33,678 nucleotides of DNA from Clostridia bacterium (GTDB taxonomy: Bacteria; Bacillota; Clostridia; Christensenellales; Borkfalkiaceae), in assembly GCA_017467275.1 (NCBI GenBank), contig JAFTSN010000002.1, forward strand, positions 1 through 33,678, written 5' to 3'. The notes beneath the pieces are model-generated. The model did not search any database and was not told the origin of the DNA. It saw nothing but the letters and a program-made list of their open reading frames with translations. Each line of letters opens with the position of its first letter. Positions within the stretch are counted from its first letter, which is position 1. Shown here in pieces: positions 15,564-23,224 of the stretch. The position numbers and the translations under genes are program-made.

Positions 15564-15776
15564 TTATTTTTCTTCATTCCCTAAAATATAATTAGCGTCT
15601 AAATCAAGCTCTTTACATAATCTGGCAAAAGTATCGAGCTTGGGCAATTTTTTTGTTGTTCGATATTGCGTTATCATTTCGGGCGAAACCCCTATTTTTT
15701 TTGCAATTTCGATGGTCGTCAAGCCGCTATTTTTTATTTCCTCACTCAATCTCTTTTTTATGATGGTATCTTCCAT
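15564..15776 (-). CDS. Small XRE-family repressor, apparently leaderless
   Basis: The 70-residue protein consists of one helix-turn-helix domain: LSEEIKNSGLTTIEIAKKIG, then SPEMITQYRTTKKLPKLDTF, with a short C-terminal helix (LCKELDLDANYILG). A consensus -10 TATAAT on the minus strand (15788-15783) ends six bases before the ATG and no Shine-Dalgarno is present, so transcription probably starts at the ATG. Two matching operator sites lie between it and the divergent lipoprotein gene, so it likely represses that gene and itself. Confidence 0.8.
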   Translation of the reverse strand: MEDTIIKKRLSEEIKNSGLTTIEIAKKIGVSPEMITQYRTTKKLPKLDTFARLCKELDLDANYILGNEEK

Positions 15777-15788
15777 ACAATTATTATA

Positions 15789-15833
15789 TAACTATTGGTT
15801 AGAAAAATACTTGACAACTAACCGTTGGTTAGT
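15789..15833. promoter_or_regulatory. Two operator sites of the XRE switch, 30 bp apart
   Basis: ACTAACCGTTGGTTAGT (15817-15833) is a perfect 7-base inverted repeat with a 3-base spacer, occupying the spacer of the rightward promoter. TAACTATTGGTTAG (15789-15802) matches it at 12 of 14 positions, 30 bases upstream (about three helical turns), next to the repressor's own -10 box. Confidence 0.7.
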
Positions 15834-15840
15834 GTATAAT
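15811..15840 (+). promoter_or_regulatory. Promoter of the B-repeat lipoprotein operon
   Basis: TTGACA (15811-15816), 18 bases almost wholly made of the operator palindrome, TATAAT (15835-15840). A bound repressor would exclude RNA polymerase. Confidence 0.8.
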
Positions 15841-15873
15841 TGATATATAGAAAATATATTGAGGAGAAAAAAA

Positions 15874-17664
15874 ATGAAAAAATTAGCAACCCTTATACTT
15901 CTGGCTATCGCTATGCTTATTTTCGGCGCCTGCCAAGAAAATACCGCAAAACCCGAAAATACTGTAACCTATACGATAACCTGGATTGATGAAAACGGAG
16001 AAATAATTTCGTCAAACTCCGTAGAAGAAAATAAAATCCCCTCCTGCAATTACAGTGTAAGTGATACCGCCGAATGGGATTTCACATTTGAAGGGTGGGC
16101 TGCGAGCGAAAATGGAGAGGTTCTTTCGTCTATTCCGAAAGCAACCGCGAACACAACCTATTATGCGTGCGTATCTGCCGTGAAACAGAAATATACGGTT
16201 ACCTTTCATTCTAACGGTGGAAGCTCTATAGAATCGCAAACCGTTGAATACGGAAGTAAAGCAGCGTTGCCCGAGGCTCCCGTTTACGCCGAGCATAAGT
16301 TTATAGGGTGGTGCTATGACGCCGAGGGCACCAATCCCGTAGACTTTAATAAACCTATAACTTCAAACGTCAATTATTATGCCACCTGGAATGAAGTTGT
16401 AAACGTAAAAGAATTGCTTGTAGCATTATTAAACGGGTATGAATTGAATCCGTTAAGTTACATCCCAGAAACCATGTGTTATGATTTCAGCGCTAATTTA
16501 GTTAAAACCACCGAAATTATCAGCGACTATTCGCAGCCTGCCATGATTGAAAATATCCACTATGGTTATGGGGAGCAGTGGCATATGGTACTTGACAACT
16601 TAATTCAATCTAAAACATTCTTTACCGTTTTAAGTGTTGTTGAAGGAGTATCTGCAACTTCGATTTCCGCTTTTAATAATTATTTCGATAATAATCCCTC
16701 CGACACCGCATATCACGAGTTTAAAAACGGCATTTATAACGTTACAATAAATTTTGACGGCGAAACAATTTTCTTTGTTTTGGATTATACGGCAGAATTG
16801 CCTTTATTGGGCGAACAAACAATTCAAATTGCTTTAAGTATGACCATGAAAACAAGCGAAAAAAACGTTAGAATCCAAATTGAAGACGCAAATGCCCTTA
16901 CATACAAAATTCGTGAAAATGCTTATGAATTCGCAATCAAATATGCGGGAGTAAGGCGAGCCATGTTTTCGATTGAAAGAAACGAAGACGGTAATGTTAG
17001 CGGAAAAATCTTCGAGTATTTAACCGCCGCTTCGGCGGAAATCGCGAGTGCCGCCGAATTTTATATTACGGACGACTACGTCTCTGTAGTGGGCAATAAA
17101 GCAAGCGGCATAATAGGATTTACAGGTTATATTAATGAACTTTATAACGTCGAAACAGGAAAAATGATAGGTTATGAGGTACAGGAAACACTCTCCTCTA
17201 TCGTTTACAATACTTTATGGTTTAACCTTAAAGATATTTCGGGCATTAACACCATAAAATACCGCGCAAAGGACGGAGACGTCCCTGCCGCCGTCTTTGT
17301 CAACGGAGCAACCGACGAATGGGAAGCCCAAAAAGTTGGCGGCGTTGGCACAAAAATGTTTTCTAGACGTTTCGATATAGAATTTAGGACGCAATACGTT
17401 TATTCGTATGATGCTTCGACAGAGGAATATACGGAACACAAAATCGAAGTCCCGATGCTATTCGTACAGGAGGAATTCTTCGAGACTCTTGCCGACGATG
17501 TGAAATCCGCAAACAACGTTAATGTAAGTGTTTTAGCCGAGCTCCAAGATATAGAGAAACTTCTCGAAGATTACGACACGTTAATTCCAATCTTTATTTC
17601 CAATAAAGATACAATAACAGTTGAACTCATCCTTGCTTATATTGGAAACAAATTAGAATTTTAA
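15874..17664 (+). CDS. Lipoprotein with InlB-type B-repeats
   Basis: The protein has 596 residues from MKKLATL, preceded by GAGGAG seven bases away (a TTG five codons upstream is in frame but would place the ribosome site inside the gene). The signal peptide ends in lipobox FGAC with Cys20. Residues 31-101 and 107-172 are two Listeria-Bacteroides/InlB B-repeat units (YTITWIDENG...FEGWAAS and YTVTFHSNGGSSIESQTVEYG...FIGWCYDAEG...YYATW). The remaining ~420 residues are strand-rich with no motif I recognise. Surface display and binding are likely. It is AT-rich, followed 15 bases later by a membrane-protein gene. Confidence 0.8.
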   Translation: MKKLATLILLAIAMLIFGACQENTAKPENTVTYTITWIDENGEIISSNSVEENKIPSCNYSVSDTAEWDFTFEGWAASENGEVLSSIPKATANTTYYACVSAVKQKYTVTFHSNGGSSIESQTVEYGSKAALPEAPVYAEHKFIGWCYDAEGTNPVDFNKPITSNVNYYATWNEVVNVKELLVALLNGYELNPLSYIPETMCYDFSANLVKTTEIISDYSQPAMIENIHYGYGEQWHMVLDNLIQSKTFFTVLSVVEGVSATSISAFNNYFDNNPSDTAYHEFKNGIYNVTINFDGETIFFVLDYTAELPLLGEQTIQIALSMTMKTSEKNVRIQIEDANALTYKIRENAYEFAIKYAGVRRAMFSIERNEDGNVSGKIFEYLTAASAEIASAAEFYITDDYVSVVGNKASGIIGFTGYINELYNVETGKMIGYEVQETLSSIVYNTLWFNLKDISGINTIKYRAKDGDVPAAVFVNGATDEWEAQKVGGVGTKMFSRRFDIEFRTQYVYSYDASTEEYTEHKIEVPMLFVQEEFFETLADDVKSANNVNVSVLAELQDIEKLLEDYDTLIPIFISNKDTITVELILAYIGNKLEF

Positions 17665-17679
17665 GGGGGGAGATGGATT

Positions 17680-18105
17680 ATGCGCAACCGAATTCATTCT
17701 TTTATATGGGGCGGACTTGTTGCTCTTGTTCTGATTATCATTGGTATCGCCACCTCCGTCATTAAATCAAATTATACAAATCTAGCTTTTTGGGGCGTGC
17801 TCAGCGTTTTATCGTTTTCGCTTATTTCTTGCTTGATTTTAAAAAATAATTTCGTCGGCGAAATGATGGTCACAATATTCAGTTGGGGTTTTATTCAATT
17901 ACCTGGGCTTATTTTCACGCTCGATCTTGACGGACTCATATGGCTTTTAACGGTTAAACTGCTATTTTGGATTTTAGGCTTTATTCTTGCCCTCCTTTGC
18001 GGGATTTTGGCTATTGCTTTAGGGCTAATCGTGTCGGTTTTCATATATCCGTTTGCATTATACAACAACATTAAAAACGGCGACACTAAAAAAACCTCGT
18101 TATAA
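17680..18105 (+). CDS. Four-helix membrane protein, unknown function
   Basis: The 141-residue protein is mostly hydrophobic: segments at about 8-28, 35-55, 62-82 and 88-126 (the last may be two helices). A GGGGGGAG purine tract precedes the ATG. It lies 15 bases after the B-repeat lipoprotein and should be co-transcribed with it. No family signature is visible. Partnership with the lipoprotein is inferred from position only. Confidence 0.65.
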   Translation: MRNRIHSFIWGGLVALVLIIIGIATSVIKSNYTNLAFWGVLSVLSFSLISCLILKNNFVGEMMVTIFSWGFIQLPGLIFTLDLDGLIWLLTVKLLFWILGFILALLCGILAIALGLIVSVFIYPFALYNNIKNGDTKKTSL

Positions 18106-18202
18106 GCTATCCCTGGTACAAAACTGACTTTCTTTCCATATTTTTGTAAATATCTATCTTTTTTTAAGACACATATTTGTATTCTATTTGTCAACCCAAA
18201 AA

Positions 18203-18232
18203 AGAGGTCTCCTTTAAGCGACCTCTGTTTTT
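18203..18232 (+). terminator. Terminator of the lipoprotein/membrane protein operon
   Basis: AGAGGTC and GACCTCT around a 10-base loop, followed by GTTTTT. Confidence 0.75.
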
Positions 18233-18288
18233 CGTTTGATAAGATTGTGTACAACAAAGAAAATCCCCCGCTTTTATTTATAAATTAA

Positions 18289-18317
18289 TTTACTTTTTTG
18301 AGTTTTTGATATATAAT
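18289..18317 (+). promoter_or_regulatory. Promoter of the Cys-rich lipoprotein/lgt operon
   Basis: TTTACT (18289-18294), 17 bases, TATAAT (18312-18317), 29 bases before the first likely ATG. Confidence 0.7.
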
Positions 18318-18346
18318 AGGTAAAAACAGATTTTTCGGTGTGGGCT

Positions 18347-18958
18347 ATGAAAAAGAAAATCCTCGGCTTTTTATCTCTTATAACCCTTCTTTTCACGGGA
18401 GTTGCGAGCACGGGCTGCACGGCAGGCAGCTGCAAATATGCCGCCTATAATAAAGCGGGCGACTGCGCGGAATGCTCGTTCGACGCTTTGGGGAATTATT
18501 TTAACTGTTACAGAGAAAACAACTGCATTCCCTCCTGTATTTATCAAAGCGGTTGTTACAAAGAATTTTGCATTGACTCCTGCTATTCCTGCGGCGATTC
18601 CTGTTCGGGAACCTGCCAAGAAAAGGGAATCCAAAGCATTAAGGAAAACACGGAGCCGTTGAATAAAGAGGATTACGAAACGGTGATCGACTACATGATC
18701 ACAAACAACAGCGAAAAGTACTACACAATCCAGCTCACCGTCAAATTTACGGCAAAGAAAAACTGCAAGGACGTCCTTTTAGGCATAGGCGTCTACGACC
18801 ACCCGCGTTCCCCGCAGAACCGCTTGGAATTTTATATGTTTATGGGCGGCATTCTCAAGAAAGGGAAAACCGTGACCAAAACGAAATCCATTGTTTTCGC
18901 CCACACGTCCTACGAAACGGAAATCACGATCACTTCCAAGGCTCACGGCAGGTATTGA
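18347..18958 (+). CDS. Cysteine-rich lipoprotein, unknown function
   Basis: The protein has 203 residues from MKKKILGF; a Met three codons upstream is possible and the ribosome site is weak. The signal peptide ends in lipobox STGC (Cys24). Residues 29-90 hold twelve cysteines (29, 40, 43, 54, 60, 64, 70, 75, 79, 82, 86, 90) in short CxxC, CxxxC and CxxxxC spacings with few hydrophobics, suggesting a disulfide-knotted or metal-binding domain. Residues 110-200 look like a compact beta-sandwich (YTIQLTVKFTAKKNCKDV ... YETEITITS). The stop is one base from the lgt start, so the two are translationally coupled. Confidence 0.7.
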   Translation: MKKKILGFLSLITLLFTGVASTGCTAGSCKYAAYNKAGDCAECSFDALGNYFNCYRENNCIPSCIYQSGCYKEFCIDSCYSCGDSCSGTCQEKGIQSIKENTEPLNKEDYETVIDYMITNNSEKYYTIQLTVKFTAKKNCKDVLLGIGVYDHPRSPQNRLEFYMFMGGILKKGKTVTKTKSIVFAHTSYETEITITSKAHGRY

Positions 18959-18959
18959 C

Positions 18960-19928
18960 ATGCGCACCCATCTCGAATTTACAATTTCCTCTTACTCGCT
19001 AATGCTCTTTTTGGGGCTCGCGGCGTTTGTCGCCGTCACCTTAATTGTGCTTAAAAAGCTCGAAAAGAAAGAGCCGACCGTCATTAAACAGACGCTTTTG
19101 GTCTCGGCTCTCTCGCTCGCCGTTATGTACGTAACCGCGGCGCTTTTCGACTCCCTTTTTCATTCCATTGAGGAGGGACGTCTCGTCGCGGGCGGCATCA
19201 CTTGGGAGGGCGGCGTAATCGGCGGTTTCACGGCGTTTATTTTACTGTCGCACTATATTGTAAAAAAGGAGAGAGGCGGGGAAATCGAGCTGTTTTCGCT
19301 CGTAATCCCAGGACTGGTGCTCGCGCATGCATTCGGTCGAGTGGGCTGTTTTTTGGGCGGCTGTTGCTTTGGAACGGTCACCGATAGTAAGCTGGGCGTG
19401 GTGTTCCCGACGGGAAGTCCCGCCGCCGACCTCTATCCCAACACGCTCACGCACGACGGCAGCTTTCCCGTGCTGCCCACCCAACTTTTCGAGGCGGCGT
19501 TCGAGCTGCTTTTGTTTGCGGTCATGATGATCTTCCGCAAGCGTTTCAAAAAACACAACCTGGCGATCTATCTCGTATTTTACAGTATTTTCCGCTTTAT
19601 TTTGGAATTTTGGCGGGGCGACAACCGCGGCGCCACGGGCTTCTATCTCTCCCCCTCTCAATTCATGAGCCTATTGCTTTTGACGGCGGGAATCCTCATT
19701 TTCCTGTTCCAAAAAGGTCTTGTATTCAAACGTCTCGCCGCGCGCTGTGCTCTCTGGAGAGAAAATGCGGCAAACGGCGTTTACGACTTGAAAGCGTGCG
19801 AACTTTCCCCCGAAAAAGCAGCGCTTTTTGCCGAGCTCGACGCCTTATATCGCCTCAAGATCTCAGGCGCGGTCAGCGAGGAGGAATATGAGACAAAAAA
19901 ACAGGCGATTTTGGAAAAAATCGGATAA
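18960..19928 (+). CDS. lgt: Prolipoprotein diacylglyceryl transferase with C-terminal SHOCT-like tail
   Basis: Lgt moves diacylglycerol from phosphatidylglycerol to the lipobox cysteine of prolipoproteins at the membrane. The protein has 322 residues from MRTHLEFTIS, one base after the preceding stop. Seven or so membrane helices are visible. The Lgt signature is HAFGRVGCFLGGCCFG (123-138), a Cys-containing variant of the GRxGNFxNxE motif, and EFWRGDNRG (216-224) supplies the second conserved Arg. Residues 288-320 (LFAELDALYRLKISGAVSEEEYE) resemble a SHOCT short helix domain, not usual for Lgt. Several lipoproteins in this window are its likely substrates. Whether this is the housekeeping copy cannot be told. 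Confidence 0.87.
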   Translation: MRTHLEFTISSYSLMLFLGLAAFVAVTLIVLKKLEKKEPTVIKQTLLVSALSLAVMYVTAALFDSLFHSIEEGRLVAGGITWEGGVIGGFTAFILLSHYIVKKERGGEIELFSLVIPGLVLAHAFGRVGCFLGGCCFGTVTDSKLGVVFPTGSPAADLYPNTLTHDGSFPVLPTQLFEAAFELLLFAVMMIFRKRFKKHNLAIYLVFYSIFRFILEFWRGDNRGATGFYLSPSQFMSLLLLTAGILIFLFQKGLVFKRLAARCALWRENAANGVYDLKACELSPEKAALFAELDALYRLKISGAVSEEEYETKKQAILEKIG

Positions 19929-19947
19929 TCAACAAAGCCGAAAAATA

Positions 19948-19979
19948 AGCCCACCCGTTGAACGGGTGGGCTGTTTTTT
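19948..19979. terminator. Bidirectional terminator between lgt and the convergent gene
   Basis: AGCCCACCCG and CGGGTGGGCT form a 10-bp stem around five bases, with A-rich sequence before and GTTTTTT after. The leftward gene's stop overlaps its end. Confidence 0.9.
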
Positions 19980-21657
19980 ATTCTATTTCCACACTATATC
20001 CGTGATAGTGCGTGCCGCTTGCGCCGCCCTTGGAAATCCGCAGAATCTCTTCCCGCGTGAACGGAACGTACTCCGTCCAATACACCTCCACGTCATGATA
20101 ATCCCCGTCGCCGCCGCGAACACTGACGTAATCGACCTGTCGACAGGTGGTATACCCCGAGGCGAACACCCGCACTCGGTCAAAACCCGCCGTCCGCTCG
20201 ATCAGCGAGGTTTTAACGATCACCTCCGTCTCTGATTCGGGGCAGAGTCTTGAAGAAAGCCTTTGCGCAATCTCCTCGAAATTATAATCGCAAAGCGACC
20301 CGCCCATATGTACCGTGTTTCGCGCCAAGGGTTGCTGATAAACGGGAATCAGCAATAGCGGCGCAAAGTCGAAAAAGACCGCCTTGAAAAACGCCTCGTT
20401 CTTTCCGATAAAATTCCGTCTGATCTCCCGATGATCGCAGGAATAATACTCCGCGGCAGGCAGTCCAAAGGAGCGCGCGGCGGAATGCTCGCTCTCAATC
20501 ACGTTGATTTTGCCCTGCTTGAAGAAATTAAAATCGTCGCCGTAGCCGTCGTCGGATAACAACAGCTTGAGCATGTTTTCCTGCGCCTGCATCGTAAACA
20601 TTATGCGGAACAGCCGCTCGTCCGAACGGTTCGTCGCCCCGAACAGGACTTCAAACTCGGTGTTGACCAGCCCCACGAAATCCTTACCCTCTTTCAGCGC
20701 CTTTTCCTCCAGCTCGCGCAGTTTTCGCGCCCCCTTTTTAAGCTTCTTCTCTAACGCCCGCTCGCTTTCGTCCTCCGCATGGGCATAGGTACGCGAAAAG
20801 CGCAGTTCCTCCAACGCTTCATGTCCGTAGCTCAAGCGCGTAGACGTCCTATAATAGGGCTTGGGCTTCGTGACGCTCGCCGTCAACGTCTGCGTGCGAG
20901 TCGTATACACCGTTTTCCCCTCGCTATCCGTCGTCCGCTCCTCCCATGAAATGCTCCTACTTCCGTGATAGGTCTGCCAACCCATCCTATGCGTAAGCCG
21001 CCGTTCATATAAAAACGGGCGGGAATAGAGCTCGCCCGAAAGGGTGCCGATCACGCAAGTGTCGTCACTTCTGCCGCTATTGTAGCCGTATTCCCCGACA
21101 AGCTCTTTAAGTCTTGCTTCCGTGAAAAACCCGTCGAAGGACACGCAAGGCAAGCTCTTTTCGATCAGCCGCAAACTATCCTCGTCGGTAAATTGCACGT
21201 TTAAAGAAGCCACCTGCTCAAATGCCTTTGTCTCTAACTCATCCGCCTCGCCTCTTATGCGCGCGTATTGCTCGGAAACGTTCTTAAGCCTTTTGCGGAG
21301 CTTTACGCAAAGGAACACGATCAAAAAAATCGACGCCGCAAGAGACAAGAAAACGCACGCCGAAAACGCCGCGGAACTCATCGACGCCTTATTCAGGGCG
21401 AATACGGCGATAAAAAATGCCGCAATAATCCCAAGGATTCCAAAGCGGCGCGCTCTTTTCACGCCCTGTGCTTTCCTTGCAACCGCCTCCGCCTCTTTCT
21501 TTTTTATTTGGAGAGAATGCACCGTCCGCTCGTTTTCCGCCTCGTCTATGCTTGCGCGTGCGGAAAATTCGGAAAAACGCTCTGCCACGTTTCTCTCGTG
21601 GCGCGCTTTCCCTTCCCGTAAATAGAACTCCAGCGGGTCAAAAATAGGCTCTCTCAT
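19978..21657 (-). CDS. Large membrane protein of unknown function
   Basis: The protein has 559 residues from MREPIFDPLEFY, chosen because GAGGTGG lies upstream; an ATG nine codons earlier directly after the previous stop is possible. Residues 15-66 are a charged, probable coiled coil; 71-88 and 95-118 are two membrane helices; 120-150 is again coiled coil. The remaining 400 residues are soluble with a conserved-looking core (RRLTHRMGWQTYHGSRSISW, TASVTKPKPYYRTSTRLSYG). I recall similar hypothetical proteins in Mollicutes and Bacillota but no function. It is second in an operon with the membrane-anchored phosphodiesterase, 28 bases after its stop. Confidence 0.7.
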   Translation of the reverse strand: MREPIFDPLEFYLREGKARHERNVAERFSEFSARASIDEAENERTVHSLQIKKKEAEAVARKAQGVKRARRFGILGIIAAFFIAVFALNKASMSSAAFSACVFLSLAASIFLIVFLCVKLRKRLKNVSEQYARIRGEADELETKAFEQVASLNVQFTDEDSLRLIEKSLPCVSFDGFFTEARLKELVGEYGYNSGRSDDTCVIGTLSGELYSRPFLYERRLTHRMGWQTYHGSRSISWEERTTDSEGKTVYTTRTQTLTASVTKPKPYYRTSTRLSYGHEALEELRFSRTYAHAEDESERALEKKLKKGARKLRELEEKALKEGKDFVGLVNTEFEVLFGATNRSDERLFRIMFTMQAQENMLKLLLSDDGYGDDFNFFKQGKINVIESEHSAARSFGLPAAEYYSCDHREIRRNFIGKNEAFFKAVFFDFAPLLLIPVYQQPLARNTVHMGGSLCDYNFEEIAQRLSSRLCPESETEVIVKTSLIERTAGFDRVRVFASGYTTCRQVDYVSVRGGDGDYHDVEVYWTEYVPFTREEILRISKGGASGTHYHGYSVEIE

Positions 21658-21685
21658 GCTCCACCTCAATTCAACGCAGGGCATT

Positions 21686-22792
21686 TCACCCCAAAACGAT
21701 CTTCATTTCCACGGGGTTATGATCGGAATAATCAAACTCCATAGGTAGGGTCGAGACGGAGGAAACGGACACGTTATCAGATACAAGGAAACCGTCCACC
21801 GTCAAAACAAAGCAATTCGGGTTGTTCACGTAGGACTTATCTGTATTGCGGCAAGTGGGCAGATTGCTCGGGGCAACAACCGTCAGTCCCTCGGGAATCA
21901 CCCCCTCGGGAATGGGCTGCGCCCACGTGTATTTATCTCCGCTCACCCCGAAATATTCGGAGGAATCCCCCAAGAGGTCCTTATTAAAATCCCCGCCTGC
22001 AATCACATAATTCCCCTTCTCGCGCTCCGCCGTCATATCGGAAACGAGTAACGTAAGCTGCTTATTGGCGATCTTCCCATCCGAGGTATACGCCGAAAGA
22101 TGCACGTTATACAAAACGAGCTCTTTGCCGTCCGACGTCGGAATACGGGAAACGGAATAACAGCGGTCGAGATCGACAAGCTTCATAAGCGACGTCTCGA
22201 TCGGCAAACTCACTCTCTTTGCCTCTGTGATCTTAAACTTGGAGAAGGTGAGAATCCCCGAAAGACTTTTGCCGTGAGGAGAGTGGAAAGGATAGAAAAG
22301 ATAGGGGGAATCGTAGTTTACCGCAAACACACAGGAATAAGAGGGGAACTTTTGTTTAAACAGTGCCGTTTCGTCCACCTTATGGCTTCGGGTCGCCTTT
22401 TTATCAACCTCCTGCACAAGCAGGATGTCAGGCGAAACGCTTTCAATCAGCGCGCTCGCGCCCTCGAAATTCTTTTTCACCTCCTTTGCGGAATAGGCGC
22501 GAGAATACTTGCCTCCGTCCATAAAAAAGGAAAAGTTTCTCGAATACGCGCCAAAGCCGAAATTAAACGTCACAAAAGACAATTCCTCGCCCACAGGCGC
22601 GCTAGCTTCCGTTTTTTGCTCGATTGTCAAATTTTTATCGCCAATCCGATAATAGGCAATCAGCACGTAAACGACGTAACCGACCGCAACCAGCAATACG
22701 GCGAGAAAAACCGCCGCCACTGAAAGGAGTATCTTTTTTATCTTTTTTCCCTTCTTTCCCTCTTCCACCGTCAATTTCTTTTCTTCTTCCAT
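21686..22792 (-). CDS. Membrane-anchored endonuclease/exonuclease/phosphatase family protein
   Basis: The protein has 368 residues. Residues 1-20 are charged, 20-45 form a membrane anchor, and 70-368 an EEP-type metal-dependent phosphodiesterase domain. EEP motifs are visible in order: VTFNFGFG (Asn), LLVQEVD (metal-binding Glu), YNVHLSA (catalytic His), GGDFNKD (Asp/Asn), VDGFLVS (Asp) and YSDHNPVEM (Asp-His). All active-site residues look present. With the anchor facing out, the substrate may be a phospholipid, phosphosugar or extracellular nucleic acid; the sequence does not decide. Confidence 0.85.
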   Translation of the reverse strand: MEEEKKLTVEEGKKGKKIKKILLSVAAVFLAVLLVAVGYVVYVLIAYYRIGDKNLTIEQKTEASAPVGEELSFVTFNFGFGAYSRNFSFFMDGGKYSRAYSAKEVKKNFEGASALIESVSPDILLVQEVDKKATRSHKVDETALFKQKFPSYSCVFAVNYDSPYLFYPFHSPHGKSLSGILTFSKFKITEAKRVSLPIETSLMKLVDLDRCYSVSRIPTSDGKELVLYNVHLSAYTSDGKIANKQLTLLVSDMTAEREKGNYVIAGGDFNKDLLGDSSEYFGVSGDKYTWAQPIPEGVIPEGLTVVAPSNLPTCRNTDKSYVNNPNCFVLTVDGFLVSDNVSVSSVSTLPMEFDYSDHNPVEMKIVLG

Positions 22793-22834
22793 AAAAACGC
22801 CCTCTTTTGTTGTTTGTTCGTTTTATTTCTTTAT

Positions 22835-22863
22835 AGTATAACACAAACGCCAAAATTTGTCAA
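22835..22863 (-). promoter_or_regulatory. Promoter of the EEP/membrane protein operon
   Basis: On the minus strand TTGACA (22863-22858), 17 bases, TATACT (22840-22835). Confidence 0.78.
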
Positions 22864-22873
22864 CATTCGCAAC

Positions 22874-22912
22874 AAAAAAGCCTTTCTCCAAGAAACAGGG
22901 AAAGGCTTTTTT
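22874..22912 (-). terminator. Terminator of the uvrB-uvrA-veg transcript
   Basis: AAAAAAGCCTTTC and GAAAGGCTTTTTT form a long stem whose T-tract on the minus strand follows the veg stop at 22923. Confidence 0.85.
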
Positions 22913-22922
22913 ATCGCAAGGA

Positions 22923-23165
22923 TTATTGAATTTTTTTGATCTTCACACTGCCGCACAAAACGTCCGAATAGGAATACGCCGTCTTGCCGAGAAAATCCTT
23001 GTCGTCGGGCTTGACCGTGAACAGCGCGGGATAGATTCCCGACAGCACGCCCGAATAGCTGATGATCTTGTTTCTGCCTAAATTCACACGCACAGCCACG
23101 CGCGCCGAGGAGCAGTCCTTTACCATTCGTTTGACTTCCGATATACTTTTGGTGGGCTTAATCAT
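22923..23165 (-). CDS. veg: Veg family protein
   Basis: The protein has 80 residues from MIKPTKSISEVKRMV; the frame stays open to a TTG at 23213, but this start gives the usual Veg length. The core VAVRVNLGRNKIISYSGVLSGIYP followed by LFTVKPDD and YSYSDVLCGSV matches Veg, a small conserved Bacillota protein known in Bacillus subtilis to stimulate biofilm matrix genes. It lies 59 bases after uvrA with no terminator between, so it is probably on the same transcript. Confidence 0.85.
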   Translation of the reverse strand: MIKPTKSISEVKRMVKDCSSARVAVRVNLGRNKIISYSGVLSGIYPALFTVKPDDKDFLGKTAYSYSDVLCGSVKIKKIQ

Positions 23166-23224
23166 ATAAAAAGTATGTCCGATTCTTCTCCCTTTTATAC
23201 CATTTAATTCCAACCATGCCCCCC

